NCBI GenBank assembly: GCA_963693315.1 | Contig: OY856186.1 | Coordinates: 304,054,586 to 304,118,585, forward strand | Length of the DNA: 64,000 nucleotides | Direction: 5' to 3' | From: Diogma glabrata | Lineage: Eukaryota; Arthropoda; Insecta; Diptera; Cylindrotomidae | In this document: positions 47,001 through 59,195 of the stretch, one piece after another | Layout: each line of letters begins with the position of its first letter | Numbering within the stretch: position 1 is the first letter of the stretch | Made by a program: the position numbers and the translations under genes | Notes under the pieces: model-generated | What the model was told of the DNA's origin: nothing | The model's input: the letters and a program-made list of their open reading frames with translations, nothing else | Database searches by the model: none

Positions 47001-50000
47001 CAATGAATTTTGTAGGGGTGCCCTTCATGGCTAGCAAGTCTGTTACTACATTGCCGTGTACTCCTGTGTGATCAAGCACCCCAAAAGTGTGGCACGGTTA
47101 ATTCTACATTTTTTTTAGATTTTGGTAGCATACCCATGCCAGCTTTGAATTGAAGCGCGTCGAATTCAGCGCCAATAGCGTCGCATTAATGTCAGATATA
47201 ATGTATATATCTGTCTTGCTGTATTCTCTTTCGGCATACAGCATTGCACAGTAGTTGATGGCAAAGGTAGTAACTGTAAGTAACTCTTGATCCCTTCCCT
47301 GGCCCCTATTTTTACAATAAACCGTCTACCTAGATCAGTGATATTTGGCACACAGTCCAAAAAGTCGCCACTTCGTTCTGCAGTTCAGAGAGGATCGTTA
47401 GATGACCGGTCAGATTACCAGGTTTGAGTGTTTAGACGAACTGCAGTAACTGCAGTCTGTGAGCTCTTGATGATGCTGCAGATCTGATGTATAGATGCAA
47501 TGGAGGAAGTAGGTGAAGAATCTCCATTGCAGATGTTGGTGTGATTCTTAAAGAACCTGTGGCACGAAGGCTTGTTTGCTTTGTCCGAGATATGTTTCAG
47601 GTATGAGCTCCAAGTGAGCTTGCTGTCTACGATCACACACAAGTACTTAATCTCTTTAACTAACTGTATCCGTTCGCCGTTAAAATCAGGGGAATTGAAA
47701 TTAAATTTCCTTCTGTTAGTAAAGACTACGGTACTAGTTTTTTACGTATCAACCGACAACACCACCTCTTTGCACCAATTCATCACGAGGTCCAAGGCTG
47801 GCTGGGTTCGTTCACTGACAGTAGAGCCATGTTTACCTCTCAGTTCTCACCATGACTGCTATATCGGCGCGTAGCCTACAGTGGTACAACCAGAATTCAG
47901 TTTATTTAGAAGATCATCAGCGACTATCAATTAGAGCAGCGGAGAAAGTTCCTCACCCTGGGGACATCCTCTAGAAGCCCTGAAAGTATTTTCTAGTGTA
48001 GCTGTAATTTGCAGACTCTGTAGCATGTTTATGATCCACGCCAATGTGTGCATGTTCAGATTTTTCTTATTGGCAGTTTTAGCAATAGCTTGAAAGTGGA
48101 CATTATCAAAAGCCCTTTGTATGTCCATAAATGTGCACGCAAGTGGCTTTTTCACGAATTTATGCAATTCTGTTTCCGTAGATTTCTCAGTTTGGTGTGT
48201 ATGCTGGCATGAGTTGAGAGGGTTTTGCTTAAGCCATATGCCAAATGTAGTAGTCCAGCACCTTTCCATTGTTTTCAGAGTGAGATGATGTGAGACTTAT
48301 TGCCCTGAATGGTTTGGTTTCGTTCGATTTCTTTCCTGGCTTGGATATAAATACTATATCTCTAGCTTCTCTCCATATCTGAGGCATGTGGGCGTGGCTA
48401 AAACATGCTATAGATAGAAGCTCGATGTATGGGAGAATGGCAGTTAAACATTTTTGCAGGAAGGTCGGAAATATTCCGTCGCCTCCAGGGGATTTGAACG
48501 GTACGAACAATGTGATTGCCCAAATCGTTCTGTTTGGACAGAATATTCTGTTGGATAATAGATTTGAAACCTTCCTAGTATCAGGATCCAACGCACCAGA
48601 GTTTGGTATATTTTTCTCTTAAGAGCTTACGCGTGTAGGGCTCGGGCAGTGGGTTTGTAATAGTGTTTCTAGAGTTTCACTGCAGCTGGTGGTGTAAGTA
48701 CCGTCCAGCCTGCAGATTGAACCCAGAGGATTTGTGTGGTCAAACGCAAGCAATTTTTGGAGTTGAGCTCCACCAGGTAGACTGTCAATCGTTCCGTAGA
48801 GCTCTCTCCAACTATTCTTTTTTGACCGTCTGAAGTTCTTTGTTTTAGTTAGCAAGAGCCAATTGGTGCTCCCTCCAGGTGTTTGTTCTTTTTGCTTTGT
48901 TAAAGGACTTGATAACTTTATTCATCATCTTCTCCAAATTGCCGTTCCACCAAGGCACATCTCTGGTCATTTTAAACTTGGCAATTGTAGTGGAATGGTT
49001 CAGTGATAACATCCTGCAGGTGAGTTACCTCATAGTCGAGCTCCATTATGGAGTTGATCCTACCACAATCGCCTACATTATCCCGCAGATGTACTTTAAA
49101 GAGATCCCAATCGGTCTTCCTGGAGTTCCTGAAGTGGGCCGAGTAGTCTTCGGTTGGTTTTCTATGTTCAAGCACATGTATTCGTGGTCCAACATAGAAG
49201 CTTCATCCAAGATACGCCAGCTACTGATTAAATTCTCGATGATGTTGTTCCTTAAAGTTAGGTTCAGGACCTCGTTTCTGAACGTGAGTTTGCTGCCTTT
49301 GTTATCTATAAACATGTTATTTGGATATAGGTTTTGGAGCAGAAACTCACCTTTTGTGTTGATGTTGCTACTACCCCACACGGTGTGATGAGCATTGGCA
49401 TCGAACGCACTAGGTTGTAGTGTTTGTCCTTGCAATGCCGAATGAGCTTGTTTACCTAATCAGGTGGTATTTCCTTTTCATTTGCTGGAAAATCTGCAGA
49501 TGCTAAATTCTAAAATGAACTTGCGAGCTCCGCTGTGGGGAAGAGAGATTTCAATGCACAGCTGTAAGATCTCTGCCAATAAATTCAGTTATAGGAAGTA
49601 CTTTTAGGCGTTTGATGAAGAGAACGACAGTTCAGGATCCCTCCTGTCATGAGAAGTATATCAGTCGTATGTTTTTGTTGGTCTATAAACCTTTTATTTT
49701 CATGCTGTCTGCTTATGGTTCCTGGATGAGCACAATATCGTGAGCATCCTGTCGGATAAACCGTTTCAAATTAGCTGAGGCCGTTGCTGACCTGTGCAGG
49801 TTAATTTTAACGCACCTAACTTTAACGTTTTTTTTTCAAACGACTATGATGGTCTAGGTAGACCTAGACCCTTTTTAAAACGACTATGATGGTCTCTGGT
49901 AGACCTTGCTTTTTCTTGGCAATGCTTTACTGCCCATGAACGCAACAATTTGCTCGTTTGGGGTTGGTACGTTGGTGTTTTGATCTGATTGAGGGGGATT

Positions 50001-52343
50001 TGGCTGTCGATGTTAGCAGGTTAGCATACACCGAGCTAGAATCATTCCTTGCAGAAGCAGATGTGGGCGGTTCTTGACTTGCGACCGAAAGGCCCGAAGT
50101 ATTACAACCAGTTGCACACACATTCTCGGTAGAACTAGGTACTACTTCTTCCGGTGTCGCAATTGTAGGCTGGCTTGGCTTGAGTCTTACGACTCTTGCA
50201 TTATTGCAATTTTTAAGTTGTTTCTCGGATGATGGATCAGGAATTATTGAAATAAAAGGCTTTGGTTTTAAATAAAATAGTTAATTCATATATATCTTTA
50301 TTTATTATAATTTATTTCCTTTTTTTAATATAAATTTTCATTAAAGGTGTGCACGATCTTTTGTTTAGGAAATTTATAACTCGACTGACTCTGTTTAAGT
50401 AAAACTTATTCTAACTATTCATACTTATGAAGAAACTACGTGTGGCCTGCGGATGTTTACACAAGATTAAATACATCCTTTGTCCTTTATTTATAATTCA
50501 TGTTTCTCAAACACGTACTCTTGTTTGATAGTTTTGTAAATTAAGTTATTTTAGTTTATACATTTAGGACAACATCTTTTGACCACCCTTAATATCCTCA
50601 AAATGATTTTTGTAAAACATTAGTTAATTTTATCTTATTCAAATAAAATATTTCAACAGGAATGAACACCAGCATCGCGAGATTCTTCTCAACCGTGTGC
50701 TTCAGGATTGTCAATGATCTCTGTCTAACAGCTGGGTTTGGGGCACCGAATCGCCTTACAATCTTCTTTGTTGATGGAAAGTCTTCAGCGGCGATGGACA
50801 TCGCTGAATGTTGAAGGTACAATTATACTCGCAACATTTCTTGCAGTGTCCCCAAGCCCATGCTGTGGTCGGTCACTGGCAGATGACTTATGCCGTTAGA
50901 CATCAGATGTAACCGCCTGTGGAGAGCTGCGATCCCTCGGATCGGACCCTCTTAAGAGGGAACAATTGTTACTCTTGGTACCTGTGTCCTTCCGCCTATC
51001 TACTATCTTCAGAGCTAAATTTTTAGGTATCCCACATTTAACCAGGGTAGAGGGATCAAAGAATTTCGCAGGGCACTGGCTTGAATAGTTTCCTCTTCTG
51101 AGAGACCTTTATTAATTAGTGCTTTTTCGCGCTTTTGTTTGTGATAAGAAGATATAGGGACTGATTGTCGGATTGTCGAGTCACTCAACCCGAATATATT
51201 GGACACGGGAATATTAGCTACCTTTCGGTGTATATCTGACGTGATGGGTGATATGTCAGAGATGCTGTCGTGTTTTGAATCAAATACGTTACCGATTGTC
51301 GATTCCGGAGCGGAATCACAATCGATTGCAAACTAATGCCCGTCTTCGTCAGACACCTCTGACGTGCCAGAGCATTTTTTTATGGTTTACTCAAGGCATG
51401 TCACTTCTGACATTACCTTAGAGCTTGGTGAGATAGGCTTACTATTATCGACCTTAAAGCTATTAACCAATTAAAAATAAGAATTTTGTGTAAGAAATAT
51501 AAAATTATCTTCTTTGATTACTTAGTTGATAAAAAATTTCGCAAGCCACAGTTCGAATGTTAAAACCCAGCTTCATACTTGTGTCGCCCGATTGAAGATT
51601 TGCTGATCAATCAGGCACGATCTTTCATTTCGGCGAGCAAGAATTTAATGTTTTGGTGATGCTTTTAGAGAAGCATCGCTCTCTTCTTTATTATTTAGTA
51701 AACTTATATTCATACAGTGGTTTATTGAAGTTAGGGAGTAAAAAGGTACAACATAGCCATGTACTGTGGTAAGGCTATATTAATCTCCGTATAATTTCGT
51801 AAGAACGATTAAGCATCCTATTGACCATGCTAAGCTATCAGAGTAGGTGTCTACCTTCGCTTTGGGTTTTGGTCTTGATTTTGGCTTCGATTCTCACTTA
51901 GAACCTAACGGCACGGGTGACCCTACACTTGTAGCTCATAAGATCATTAAGTCTAATGAGCCCCATCTCTGCGTCAAACTGTCAAATCCATCGATAGGGC
52001 CAACAACATAACACATTTTCACATCAGAAGTGGAACTTTATAAAAAAATATAAAATTTTTTATAAAGATGAACCAAAGGATTTCTATAAGGATAAACCAA
52101 ATATATATCCCAAAACCTTTCTTGACAAACTTCTCATGCACAACACTTAACAATAACATCAATATTTTTGTTTATTTCAGAAAAAATATATCCGAACTGC
52201 CAAATGAAGGACTTCTGGTTAACTCGATAGGAATACTTGTCATAATGTTTTCTGCGCTTCTTGTTTATTTAACAACAGAAGCACACTACAAACGATTACC
52301 TTTACCAGAGGATCAAATGCTATTGCAAAGTCATGCGGAATAA
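44080..52343 (+). CDS. cytochrome b561 (ascorbate-dependent transmembrane electron carrier)
   Basis: The coding exons are 44080-44290, 44358-44721 and 52181-52343, in frame, giving 245 residues. An acceptor at 44050-44051 places a 5' UTR exon boundary just upstream. The protein has six predicted membrane helices. Two b-type hemes are held by His pairs: FNWHPLLM (His56), KWAHALMH (His90), YSLHSWIG (His126) and PVHIYFGL (His165), in the spacing of vertebrate CYB561 plus two residues in one loop. LVYRGFR and the VFDSHN loop fit the family. It moves electrons from cytosolic ascorbate across vesicle, lysosomal or plasma membranes to monodehydroascorbate or ferric iron. The C-tail ends YKRLPLPEDQMLL. 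The second coding intron is 7459 bp and contains an antisense LINE. The insect family includes nemy and related paralogues; I cannot assign one. Confidence 0.93.
44722..46560. other. b561 intron 2, left part
   Basis: Non-coding intron sequence. A frame at 45824-46084 rich in Lys/Ile has no recognised domain and is likely chance. No repeat was recognised before the LINE begins. Confidence 0.5.
46690..49435 (-). pseudogene. LINE ORF2: endonuclease, RT, RNase H, zinc knuckle
   Basis: Endonuclease: FDANAHHTVWGSSNINTKGE, later LDHEYMCLNIE. Reverse transcriptase: FKSPGGDGIFPTFLQK, REARDIVFISKPGKKSNE, FMDIQRAFDNVHFQAIAK, then SRGCPQGEELSP. The active-site box is damaged (Y-A-D-D has lost a base and reads Y..AD-IAVMV near 47850). 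RNase H C-terminal part: LDHTGVHGNVVTDLLAMKG. Zinc knuckle: CRFYNADAETMAHIICNC then SELAWRR. The domain order and the RNase H place it with LOA/I-type elements. Multiple frame breaks show it cannot produce a full protein. Confidence 0.85.
49900..51340 (-). pseudogene. LINE ORF1 remnant
   Basis: Minus-strand pieces include SNIFGLSDSTIRQSVPISSY, SEEETIQASALRNSLIPL, AVRQRSLTILKHTVEKN and SVASQEPPTSASARNDSSS. None carries a motif I can name with certainty, but the order, orientation and position upstream of the endonuclease are those of ORF1 of the LINE. The A/T-rich block at about 50270-50635 splits it. Confidence 0.55.
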
Positions 52344-53070
52344 ACAATTGTTGAATGCCACAAAATAATGTTACTAATTTGACTGAGATATTATATTACG
52401 TAAACACAATTAAAAATAAGTAAATCACATGTCATTTGATGACGCTATCATATAAAATATATATAGGCTGTGGCCCATTTCTCGATGAAATTGAATCTGC
52501 AAATCGACTAAACAATTTCAATTTACTCTGCTATCCTACTTGAGTAAATTTTGACAGATTGTGTTGAAATTCAAATAATATTTGTTTTCCAATAATTATA
52601 TTTTCAAATTTTAATTTTTGTGGAAGGAAATAAAGCAAAACAAAAAATTATATTTCAGCGCGAAACGTCAAAATTTCAATTTCATCGGCATTTTTGAGAA
52701 ATGGGCCACGGCCATACTTAAGTTATTTTCAAAAAACACTTTAGTACTTACATTTCAGGGTTGGTTTATTTATTTAATTATTATATTTAATATAAAATAT
52801 AAACAATGTTTTCTAAAACATATAAGAATATGGTGCTGATATAAAACGCATCAAAAAGAATCAATGTTGTGACTTTTCATTTTATTCTCTAATTAAGTTA
52901 TTATATTTTTGTAATTCATCAGATTTATATATTTATCAATAAAAATATAAAAAATAATGTAAGTTGACTTTTCATTCGCGGCTATGTAGCCGTCATTTTA
53001 AATTTTCAAAAATGTGTACATAGTGGTGAGGATTGTAACTAAACACAAATCTGTTGTACCGACATTTTAT
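52344..53070. other. intergenic region between convergent b561 and PIG-K
   Basis: The stops of the two genes lie 727 bp apart. Polyadenylation-like AATAAA words lie at 52939 (+, TCAATAAAAATAT) and, for PIG-K, just beyond its stop on the minus strand (ATAAATAAAATG). No other feature was recognised. Confidence 0.55.
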
Positions 53071-54429
53071 TTATTGAAATAATTTAGAAGGAAATTGTTC
53101 ATGGAATATTAATCGTTTCTCTTTGCTCTTGGTTTCAGTTTTATCAAATTTTCTTTCCCTATAAGTAAAAAATAGAAAATCAATCTATTTCAGTTAACTT
53201 ATTTTAAATGAACTTACATTTCAATAACATTTGCAACAGTTATATTTATTCGTTTTGTTGAAATTTCTGTTGGACGTATTGAACCAAAGAAATTTGTTAT
53301 TGGAACTTTGTGTGGATCTTTTGGATATAAATCTTTTCGTACACCAACTGTAGATATACACGAACGTTTCGGGCAAACGGATAAAAATTCACCCATTGTT
53401 TTTTTACTATTTGGTTCTACAACTTCGAGAAATTCTAAAGCGTAATACGTATAACGGTCTATGATGTAAACGCCAATGGCTGGATCAACATGATGCTGAA
53501 AATATTAAAATAATAATTAAAGAATTGTAAATAATAGAACTACGAATTCGATTACCGATAAGGAGTCTTCTCCCACTAAACTACTTGCAACTGCTAAAAT
53601 ATTGGGGGAATAGAACTTTTCATACATGGAGGCTGCTTGACATGTATCGACCATAAAAAATAGCTCATTATATCTTTGTTTCTGCCACATTTGCTCTATG
53701 GCATCAGCTAATTCCTGTGACGTTATTTCTTCGGAATCTTGAAATTTTAGGAAACCATCACCACCATGACCTGCAATATTGATATCAAGATTCATTAGAT
53801 ATTAGTTTAAGTGTAACATTTAAAAAATAAACCTGTTAGGTAGATTAAGACATTACTGCCTGGATCGGTAAGCAGTTGTTTCGATCTTGCTGTTCCATTT
53901 TGAGTTCTGCCCGTCAATAATCTAACAAAATTTTCAACCGTAACTTCGTATCCTCGATAATCAACTTCAACATCATCACCATAAACATTAATGTGCTGAT
54001 TGGCATTATTAAATACAGTGGCTGGTCTTGGATTACGAGGATTACAGGCCATGTCATCGGCTATCATTAAAATAATGTGACTATCTGGAATGCCAAGCCT
54101 CTATAAAGATTGAATGAAAATAATAAAGTAAAGAAAATTTATTTTAATTACATTTTACCTTAACTGATCTGTAAATAGATAGAACATTGGCAACATGTCG
54201 ATAGTTGAACCAAAATCTTGAGGTATCAACTAGCACCGCCCAATTATTTGTATGGCCATCTCTAATATTTTCTTGAAATTTATTTGGTAACTAAAACAAA
54301 GTATTTATTAGTTAGTTAGTTAGTTAATGTGTAACTACATTTAAAAATTTTATTATTTTATATTACTTCTAGCTCATATCCATAAATAGTATTTATTATA
54401 AAAAACATAGACAAAATGAACGGAAACAT
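53071..54429 (-). CDS. PIGK: GPI-anchor transamidase catalytic subunit (PIG-K/GPI8)
   Basis: Six exons on the minus strand: 54429-54367, 54290-54159, 54100-53833, 53770-53556, 53495-53218 and 53158-53071. All have GT-AG introns and join in frame to 347 residues. PIG-K is the cysteine protease-like subunit of the ER GPI transamidase; it cleaves the C-terminal signal of precursor proteins and attaches the GPI anchor. It belongs to peptidase family C13 with legumain and caspase-like folds. Visible features are a signal peptide (1-17), [33 protein letters not shown], the catalytic His156 in [14 protein letters not shown] and Cys198 in [10 protein letters not shown]. The 42-residue His-Cys spacing equals that of the human enzyme. 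After [10 protein letters not shown] the C-tail is short and charged with no clear membrane segment, unlike human PIGK. The gene is convergent with the b561 gene and both introns and exons are compact. Confidence 0.95.
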
Positions 54430-54689
54430 TTTTTCTTCAAAATTCTAGTTTTTAGCGGTGATCTGTCATTTTTTTAAACTGAAAACTTTTGACAAGATAA
54501 CAATTGTCATTTAGTACAGCTACCCAACGCTAGGTAGTGTTAGAAATTGTACTGCGGTAGCTATGATTAGGTATAATGTCTATATACACGACCTCGAAAC
54601 GCATGCGGTGAAATGCGTGACTATATATTAAATGACTATATTTTTTTTTCCATATCACACATCTAAAATTGTAAAAGGCAAAATTAAAA
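54430..54689. other. PIG-K upstream region
   Basis: 260 bp between the PIG-K start and the second LINE copy, containing GC-rich ACCTCGAAACGCATGCG near 54591. The PIG-K promoter must lie here or within the LINE's 5' end; no core motif is distinctive. Confidence 0.4.
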
Positions 54690-56520
54690 GGAATGCAAAA
54701 TTAAAAGGAATGAATTCGGCTGTTTTAAAGTAGACTCAATAATCTTAGGAGCTACAACGGTAGGTTCACCCATGCCATTAGGTCCTAAGTGAGAATCGAA
54801 GTCAAGATCAAGTGCAAAACTCAAAACTACAGTAGATACGTACCCTGATAACATAGCTGCATGGTCAAGGGGATGCTTGATCGATAGTACGGAACTCTGG
54901 ATACCGGGCGTCCTCCAGTTAATTATAGTCTTGTGGTGTACATTTTTATTCTCAAAATTCAACAAACCATCGTATGGATATTAATTTACAAAAATATAAA
55001 GATGAGAGCGATGCTTCTCTAAACGCAGCACCAAACTCATTAAGCTCGTGCTCGCCGGACTTAAAGATCTTGCCTGATTTTGATGTATCAGCACATCCTC
55101 AGCACGCGAGAGTGAGAGCACACTGATAAACGAGAGAGGCATTTATGGACATACATGATAATGTGCATTTTCAAGCTATAGCTGAAATAACCACTAAGAA
55201 AAATCTAAACACGCAAATTTTGGCGTGGATCATCAACATGTGATAGAGTCGCAAAATTACAGCTACACTAGGAAATACATCGGTTGCTGTCAGGGTTTCC
55301 AGAGGATGACAGAGAGAGAGGCACTCTCTCCGCTGTTTTGGCTGATACTCTCTGATGCTCTTCTAAATAGGTAGAAAAATTCTGGCTTCACCAATGTAGA
55401 TTACGCCAACAATATAGCAGTCATGGTGAGAGGTAAATATGGCTCTCAGGCAGCCTTTAAACTCGTGATGAATGGGTGCAATCAAGTGGAGCTGTAGCTG
55501 TTAATACACAAAAACTAGAACCATAGTCTTTACTATTAGAAGGAAATTTAATTCCAATCCTTCTGAGTTTAACAGCGAAGGATAAAAGTAGCTAAAGAGA
55601 TTAAGTATTTTGGTGCAATCCTGGATAGCAAGCTCACTTAGAACTCACACCTGAAACATATCTCGACAAAGCAAATAAAGCCTTCTTTGCGTGTAAAAAC
55701 TTGTTTAGAAAAACCTCAGATTAAGCCCCAAAAAGATATTTTGGTTACATTAAAGTATAATAAAACCCATACCGTTATACACTGCTTTGGTTTTGTGGCC
55801 AAAAACAATCCAAAAATTTGCTCAGGCTGTGCTTATAGAAATACAGAGACTTGTGTGCCTGTGCCACAGGTGTTTTTAGAACTACACCAACACCTGCAAT
55901 GGAGAATCTTCTCTTACTTCCTCCATTTCAGCTATAAATCAGAACAGCAGCAGCATCTAGTGCTTACAGACTGCATCTAGTCGAAACCCTCAAACCTGGT
56001 AACCAGGAGGGGATCTGTAACGATCCTTTTGGAACTGCAGAACAAAGTATAGACAAACAACATTTCGGACTGTATGCCAAATATCACTAATTTAGATGTT
56101 AAAATAGGGGCCAGGGATGGCATCGAGAGCAACTTAGAAGTACTACCATTCAATGCCAGCACCTGGTTTATGATTGGATCCCAAACCAACCACGGTTCTT
56201 CCCAGGGCTAAACAGGTGTTAACACTGGGTATGTTTTCAACAGTACTTCAAACCGAAACCTTTGCCATCAAGAACTGCACAACGCTGTGTGCCGAAAGCG
56301 TTTTGCTAGCGTTTGGCTAGCAAAACGTAGCGTTTTGCTAGCCAAGAAGTTGGCCACTACAAAAATCATTGGTAAAGAGCCGTTCTTTGAACTAACCAAG
56401 AGTTCGCTGAGAGCCGTTATCCAAAGCTGGGAACAGAAACAAAATACACAACTATGGAGTATGCGGGAAGGTTTTGTGCAATCGAAAAAAGTTTCTAGGT
56501 CACTCCTCCATCTCCCTTCT
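54690..56520 (+). mobile_element. LOA-like LINE, deleted second copy
   Basis: The left part (54728-54830) and 55005-55090 match the 5' part of the long copy (51870-51960 and 51580-51690 on the minus strand). The 5' end therefore lies next to PIG-K. The centre is deleted: at about 55140 the sequence jumps to the RT (FMDIHDNVHFQAIAE, then SRG). The frame later reads DYANNIAVMV (YANN in place of the catalytic YADD), then KEIKYFGAILDSKLT. The RNase H tail is ELTKSSLRAVIQSWEQKQN, then TQLWSMREGFVQ. A short inverted repeat (GCGTTTTGCTAGC... near 56300) has been added. The copy is dead and 3'-truncated. Confidence 0.8.
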
Positions 56521-56845
56521 TAAAACAATCGATCTTGAGAGAGTTTCTGTATATCTTAGACCGACGCACAGTTTGTAACCAAATTCACAAATCATCTGAA
56601 CTTTAATATCACCCGGTAAAGGCTGAAATTCACTTACAACAGAAATAGAATTCCATACAAATTTTACAGAAGCAGAATTTTTTGCTGTCAAGTTTGCATG
56701 AAATTTTGTTTCTGTTGTATGTGAATGCCCGGCTGAATACCTAATAAAAGTACTACATTCGTATTTACAAAACCACTACACTACACTACGACCACGTGAA
56801 CAAGATATATAACAGGAAAAAACGAACAAAACAAAAATAAGTCCA
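56521..56845. other. spacer between two elements
   Basis: Includes AAATTCACTTACAACAGAAA and ATTTTGTTTCTGTTGTATGTG (56630-56725), an imperfect inverted pair. No gene recognised. Confidence 0.45.
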
Positions 56846-56849
56846 AACG

Positions 56850-58975
56850 GCACGTATATCCGCTAGAAATAGGTAGATTTCGAGATCAGACAGTTTTGTG
56901 TGCCAGTAGAATCTGATGTATCAGATTAGTTTAAACAAAACAAACCAATAACAAACAGATATCGAACAAATTTTAAAAAAATTGGCTACATATAAGCAAA
57001 TCTATTTCTATCCAATTTTGCAACAAACAAATATCAAATCTACCACAGAACATATGTGTGTGACAATTTATGACACAAACCTGCTCTATATCATATGTCG
57101 TGCAATTACGGCAAAATATCAAAATAGTTTATTTCAAAGAAAAAAAAATTAATTTCTTCTAAGCATTCAAATCTTTTTATTTTTTTTCATTGACTGTTAT
57201 AAGGTTTTAGGAAATTGTATTTTTTGTTGAAGCCAACAAGTCGAAAACCTCTAACTGCAGAGGTTTATATTTCTAAGAAACGAATTAAAATGTTACCACA
57301 GATTCTAAATTTATGAAGTTTTTAAAAATATTAGTATCCAAACGGCCGTTATAACGGATTTAAGAAACCATTTTTTTTTCTAGTATAAAGCCTCTAGTTC
57401 CTTAACCATGTGTCAGATTTTTCTGATTTACAAACTTGTCCAAGATATTAATAAAACACACATTTTTAAGTGAGAGTGCCGGTTGATTCAAACGCATTTT
57501 GTGTTTTACAAGCTTTTTTTTTAGAGCCGCTCACTCAGAATCCTCTCACTGCAGAGGTCCATTTTTTAAAAGAAATTGATTAAAAGGTTTCAAAGATTCT
57601 AAATTTATGAAGTTTTTAAAAATATTAATATCCAAATGGCCGTTATAACGGATCTAAAACACAGACTTTTTTTCTAGTATAAAGCCTCTAGTTTCTTAAT
57701 CATGTGTCGGATTTGGCTGATTTACGAATTCGTCCAAGATATTAATAAAACACACATTTTTAAAAAAAATGTTTTTGATATGGCTTTACAAATGCTACCG
57801 TGAGAGTAAAAAAAATAATTTTTTTTGCAAACTTAGAACCTCATCAGTACCAATTAAGTTTGAATCTTTTGGTATACACGCTATCAACTGCACCTGAGAG
57901 TCGTTGGTTTTAGATACATTTTTCATTTGCTTTAATCTCAAGTATTTTTATTGAAAACTTTATTCATCTTCACATTTTTTTTTAGTTGTTGAAATTGAAT
58001 TACTTGTTTTTCCGTCGTTTAGGAACAATTTTTGGTTAATTTAAGACCAATTATAGGTTATTATATTGAGAATTATTAATTTCTTAAACACCACTATATG
58101 TGAATTCGTAGGATAGGATGGCATATTATTTATGCCGTAAACATCCTAAGTCACTTGTGAAGATTGATTGTATCCAATCAGTGTGAAATCAATTTTTGTT
58201 CGACAAATGTCATTTATATTAGAGTTGTTTATGGAAGAGAGTAATTAAACTGAAGCAAGTGATTGGGATTCGAACTTAGAACCTCATCAGTACCAACTAA
58301 GTTTGAATTTTTTGGTATACACGTTATCAACTGCACCTGAGAGTCGATGGTTTTTAGATACATTTTTCATTTGCTTTAATTTCAAGTTATTATTTTTATT
58401 CAAAACTTTATTCATCTCCACATTTTTAGTTGTTGAAGTTGAATTACTTGTGATCTTATTTTGATAAAGTGATCTTTTTTTGCCCTGAAAATATTTGTCT
58501 GAATCTAGATTTTTTCGTAGAGCAAGTTGTAAATACAATAGAGTTGCACAAAACACATTTACACATCTGTAAAAATTAGTAAACAAACAAGACGTTATTT
58601 GCTTATTATTATTTTTTTAAAGTGAAATAGTAATTATTTAAAGAAAAGTTTTGCTTAAATCGTGTTTTAAATTACAAATTATTTAATTAAATACAATTAA
58701 TTACAAAAACATTAAATGACAGTTCACAAACACAACTACAAAACTAGATCAACTTTTTTCATATTCTTTTTTTGAAAAAAAATCACTTTTTCTGCTTTGG
58801 CAAAAAGAAAACGACATTAGTTGGTTTTGATAAATTTTTTGAATTATTCTGTTTGTACTTAAATTTTTTATTTAAACTAATCTGACACATCCAATTCTAT
58901 TTGTAGACAAAACTGTCTGGTCCCGGAATCTACCTATTTCTAGCGGATATACGAGCCGCTTGAATTTTTTGTATC
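56850..58975. mobile_element. 2.1-kb TIR element with internal direct repeats
   Basis: The ends at about 56850-56940 and 58880-58975 are inverted copies (about 90 bp, 85-90% alike). They share CGTATATCCGCTAGAAATAG, GTAGATT and ACAGTTTTGT plus CAGATTAGTTTAAA. Inside are two pairs of direct repeats. The first is 57240-57440 and 57530-57770, sharing GATTCTAAATTTATGAAGTT, GGCCGTTATAACGGAT and TAGTATAAAGCCTCTAGTT. The second is 57830-58000 and 58270-58450, sharing GAACCTCATCAGTACCAA and TCAACTGCACCTGAGAGTCG. Between the second pair, 58060-58200 matches the insert in the P450 gene. No transposase is visible. Confidence 0.75.
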
Positions 58976-59014
58976 ATCAGTGTTTTTTTTTAATCAGAAA
59001 TTTGATTTATCAAT

Positions 59015-59180
59015 TAAAACAATAAAGATTTACTGTTTTAATTGAAGAAAATGTTTTTATTTTATATAATACACAATTCTTTGTCAGAGAATAAAGAAAT
59101 GTAATCAATTCGTGTTTAATGTATTTTATTCCCTCGCAAGTTAAAAATTAAAACTCTTGCTTAAGAATAAACTAATACAT
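59015..59180. repeat. interspersed repeat, copy 2 (inverted relative to 9555)
   Basis: Reverse-complement match to 9555-9740, including ACACAATTCTTTGTCAGAG and ATTCCCTCGCAAGTTAAA. It lies immediately left of the 59.2-kb hairpin. Confidence 0.65.
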
Positions 59181-59195
59181 TAAGCAATTTCTTAA

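Larger units (their letters stand above)
46583..51990 (-). mobile_element. LOA-like LINE, long copy, antisense in b561 intron
   Basis: On the minus strand, from about 51990 downward, there are: a 5' region shared with copy 2, an ORF1 (about 51340-49900), endonuclease (49435-49073), reverse transcriptase (about 48600-47500), RNase H (about 47200-46880) and a C-terminal zinc knuckle (about 46840-46690). Endonuclease, RT and RNase H in one ORF2 is typical of LOA/I-type non-LTR elements. A 360-bp A/T-rich block (about 50270-50635) interrupts ORF1 and looks foreign. Frameshifts and stops occur in all domains. Confidence 0.85.

Noticed and set aside
48879..49388. A 169-codon plus-strand frame with hydrophobic content
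   Set aside because: It is the antisense shadow of the LINE endonuclease on the minus strand.
54684..54965. A 93-codon minus-strand frame upstream of PIG-K
   Set aside because: It overlaps the 5' part of the second LINE copy, which matches 51870-51960 in the long copy; not a host gene.
58287..58586. A 99-codon minus-strand frame rich in Asn/Lys
   Set aside because: Low complexity and located in the direct repeats of a TIR element.
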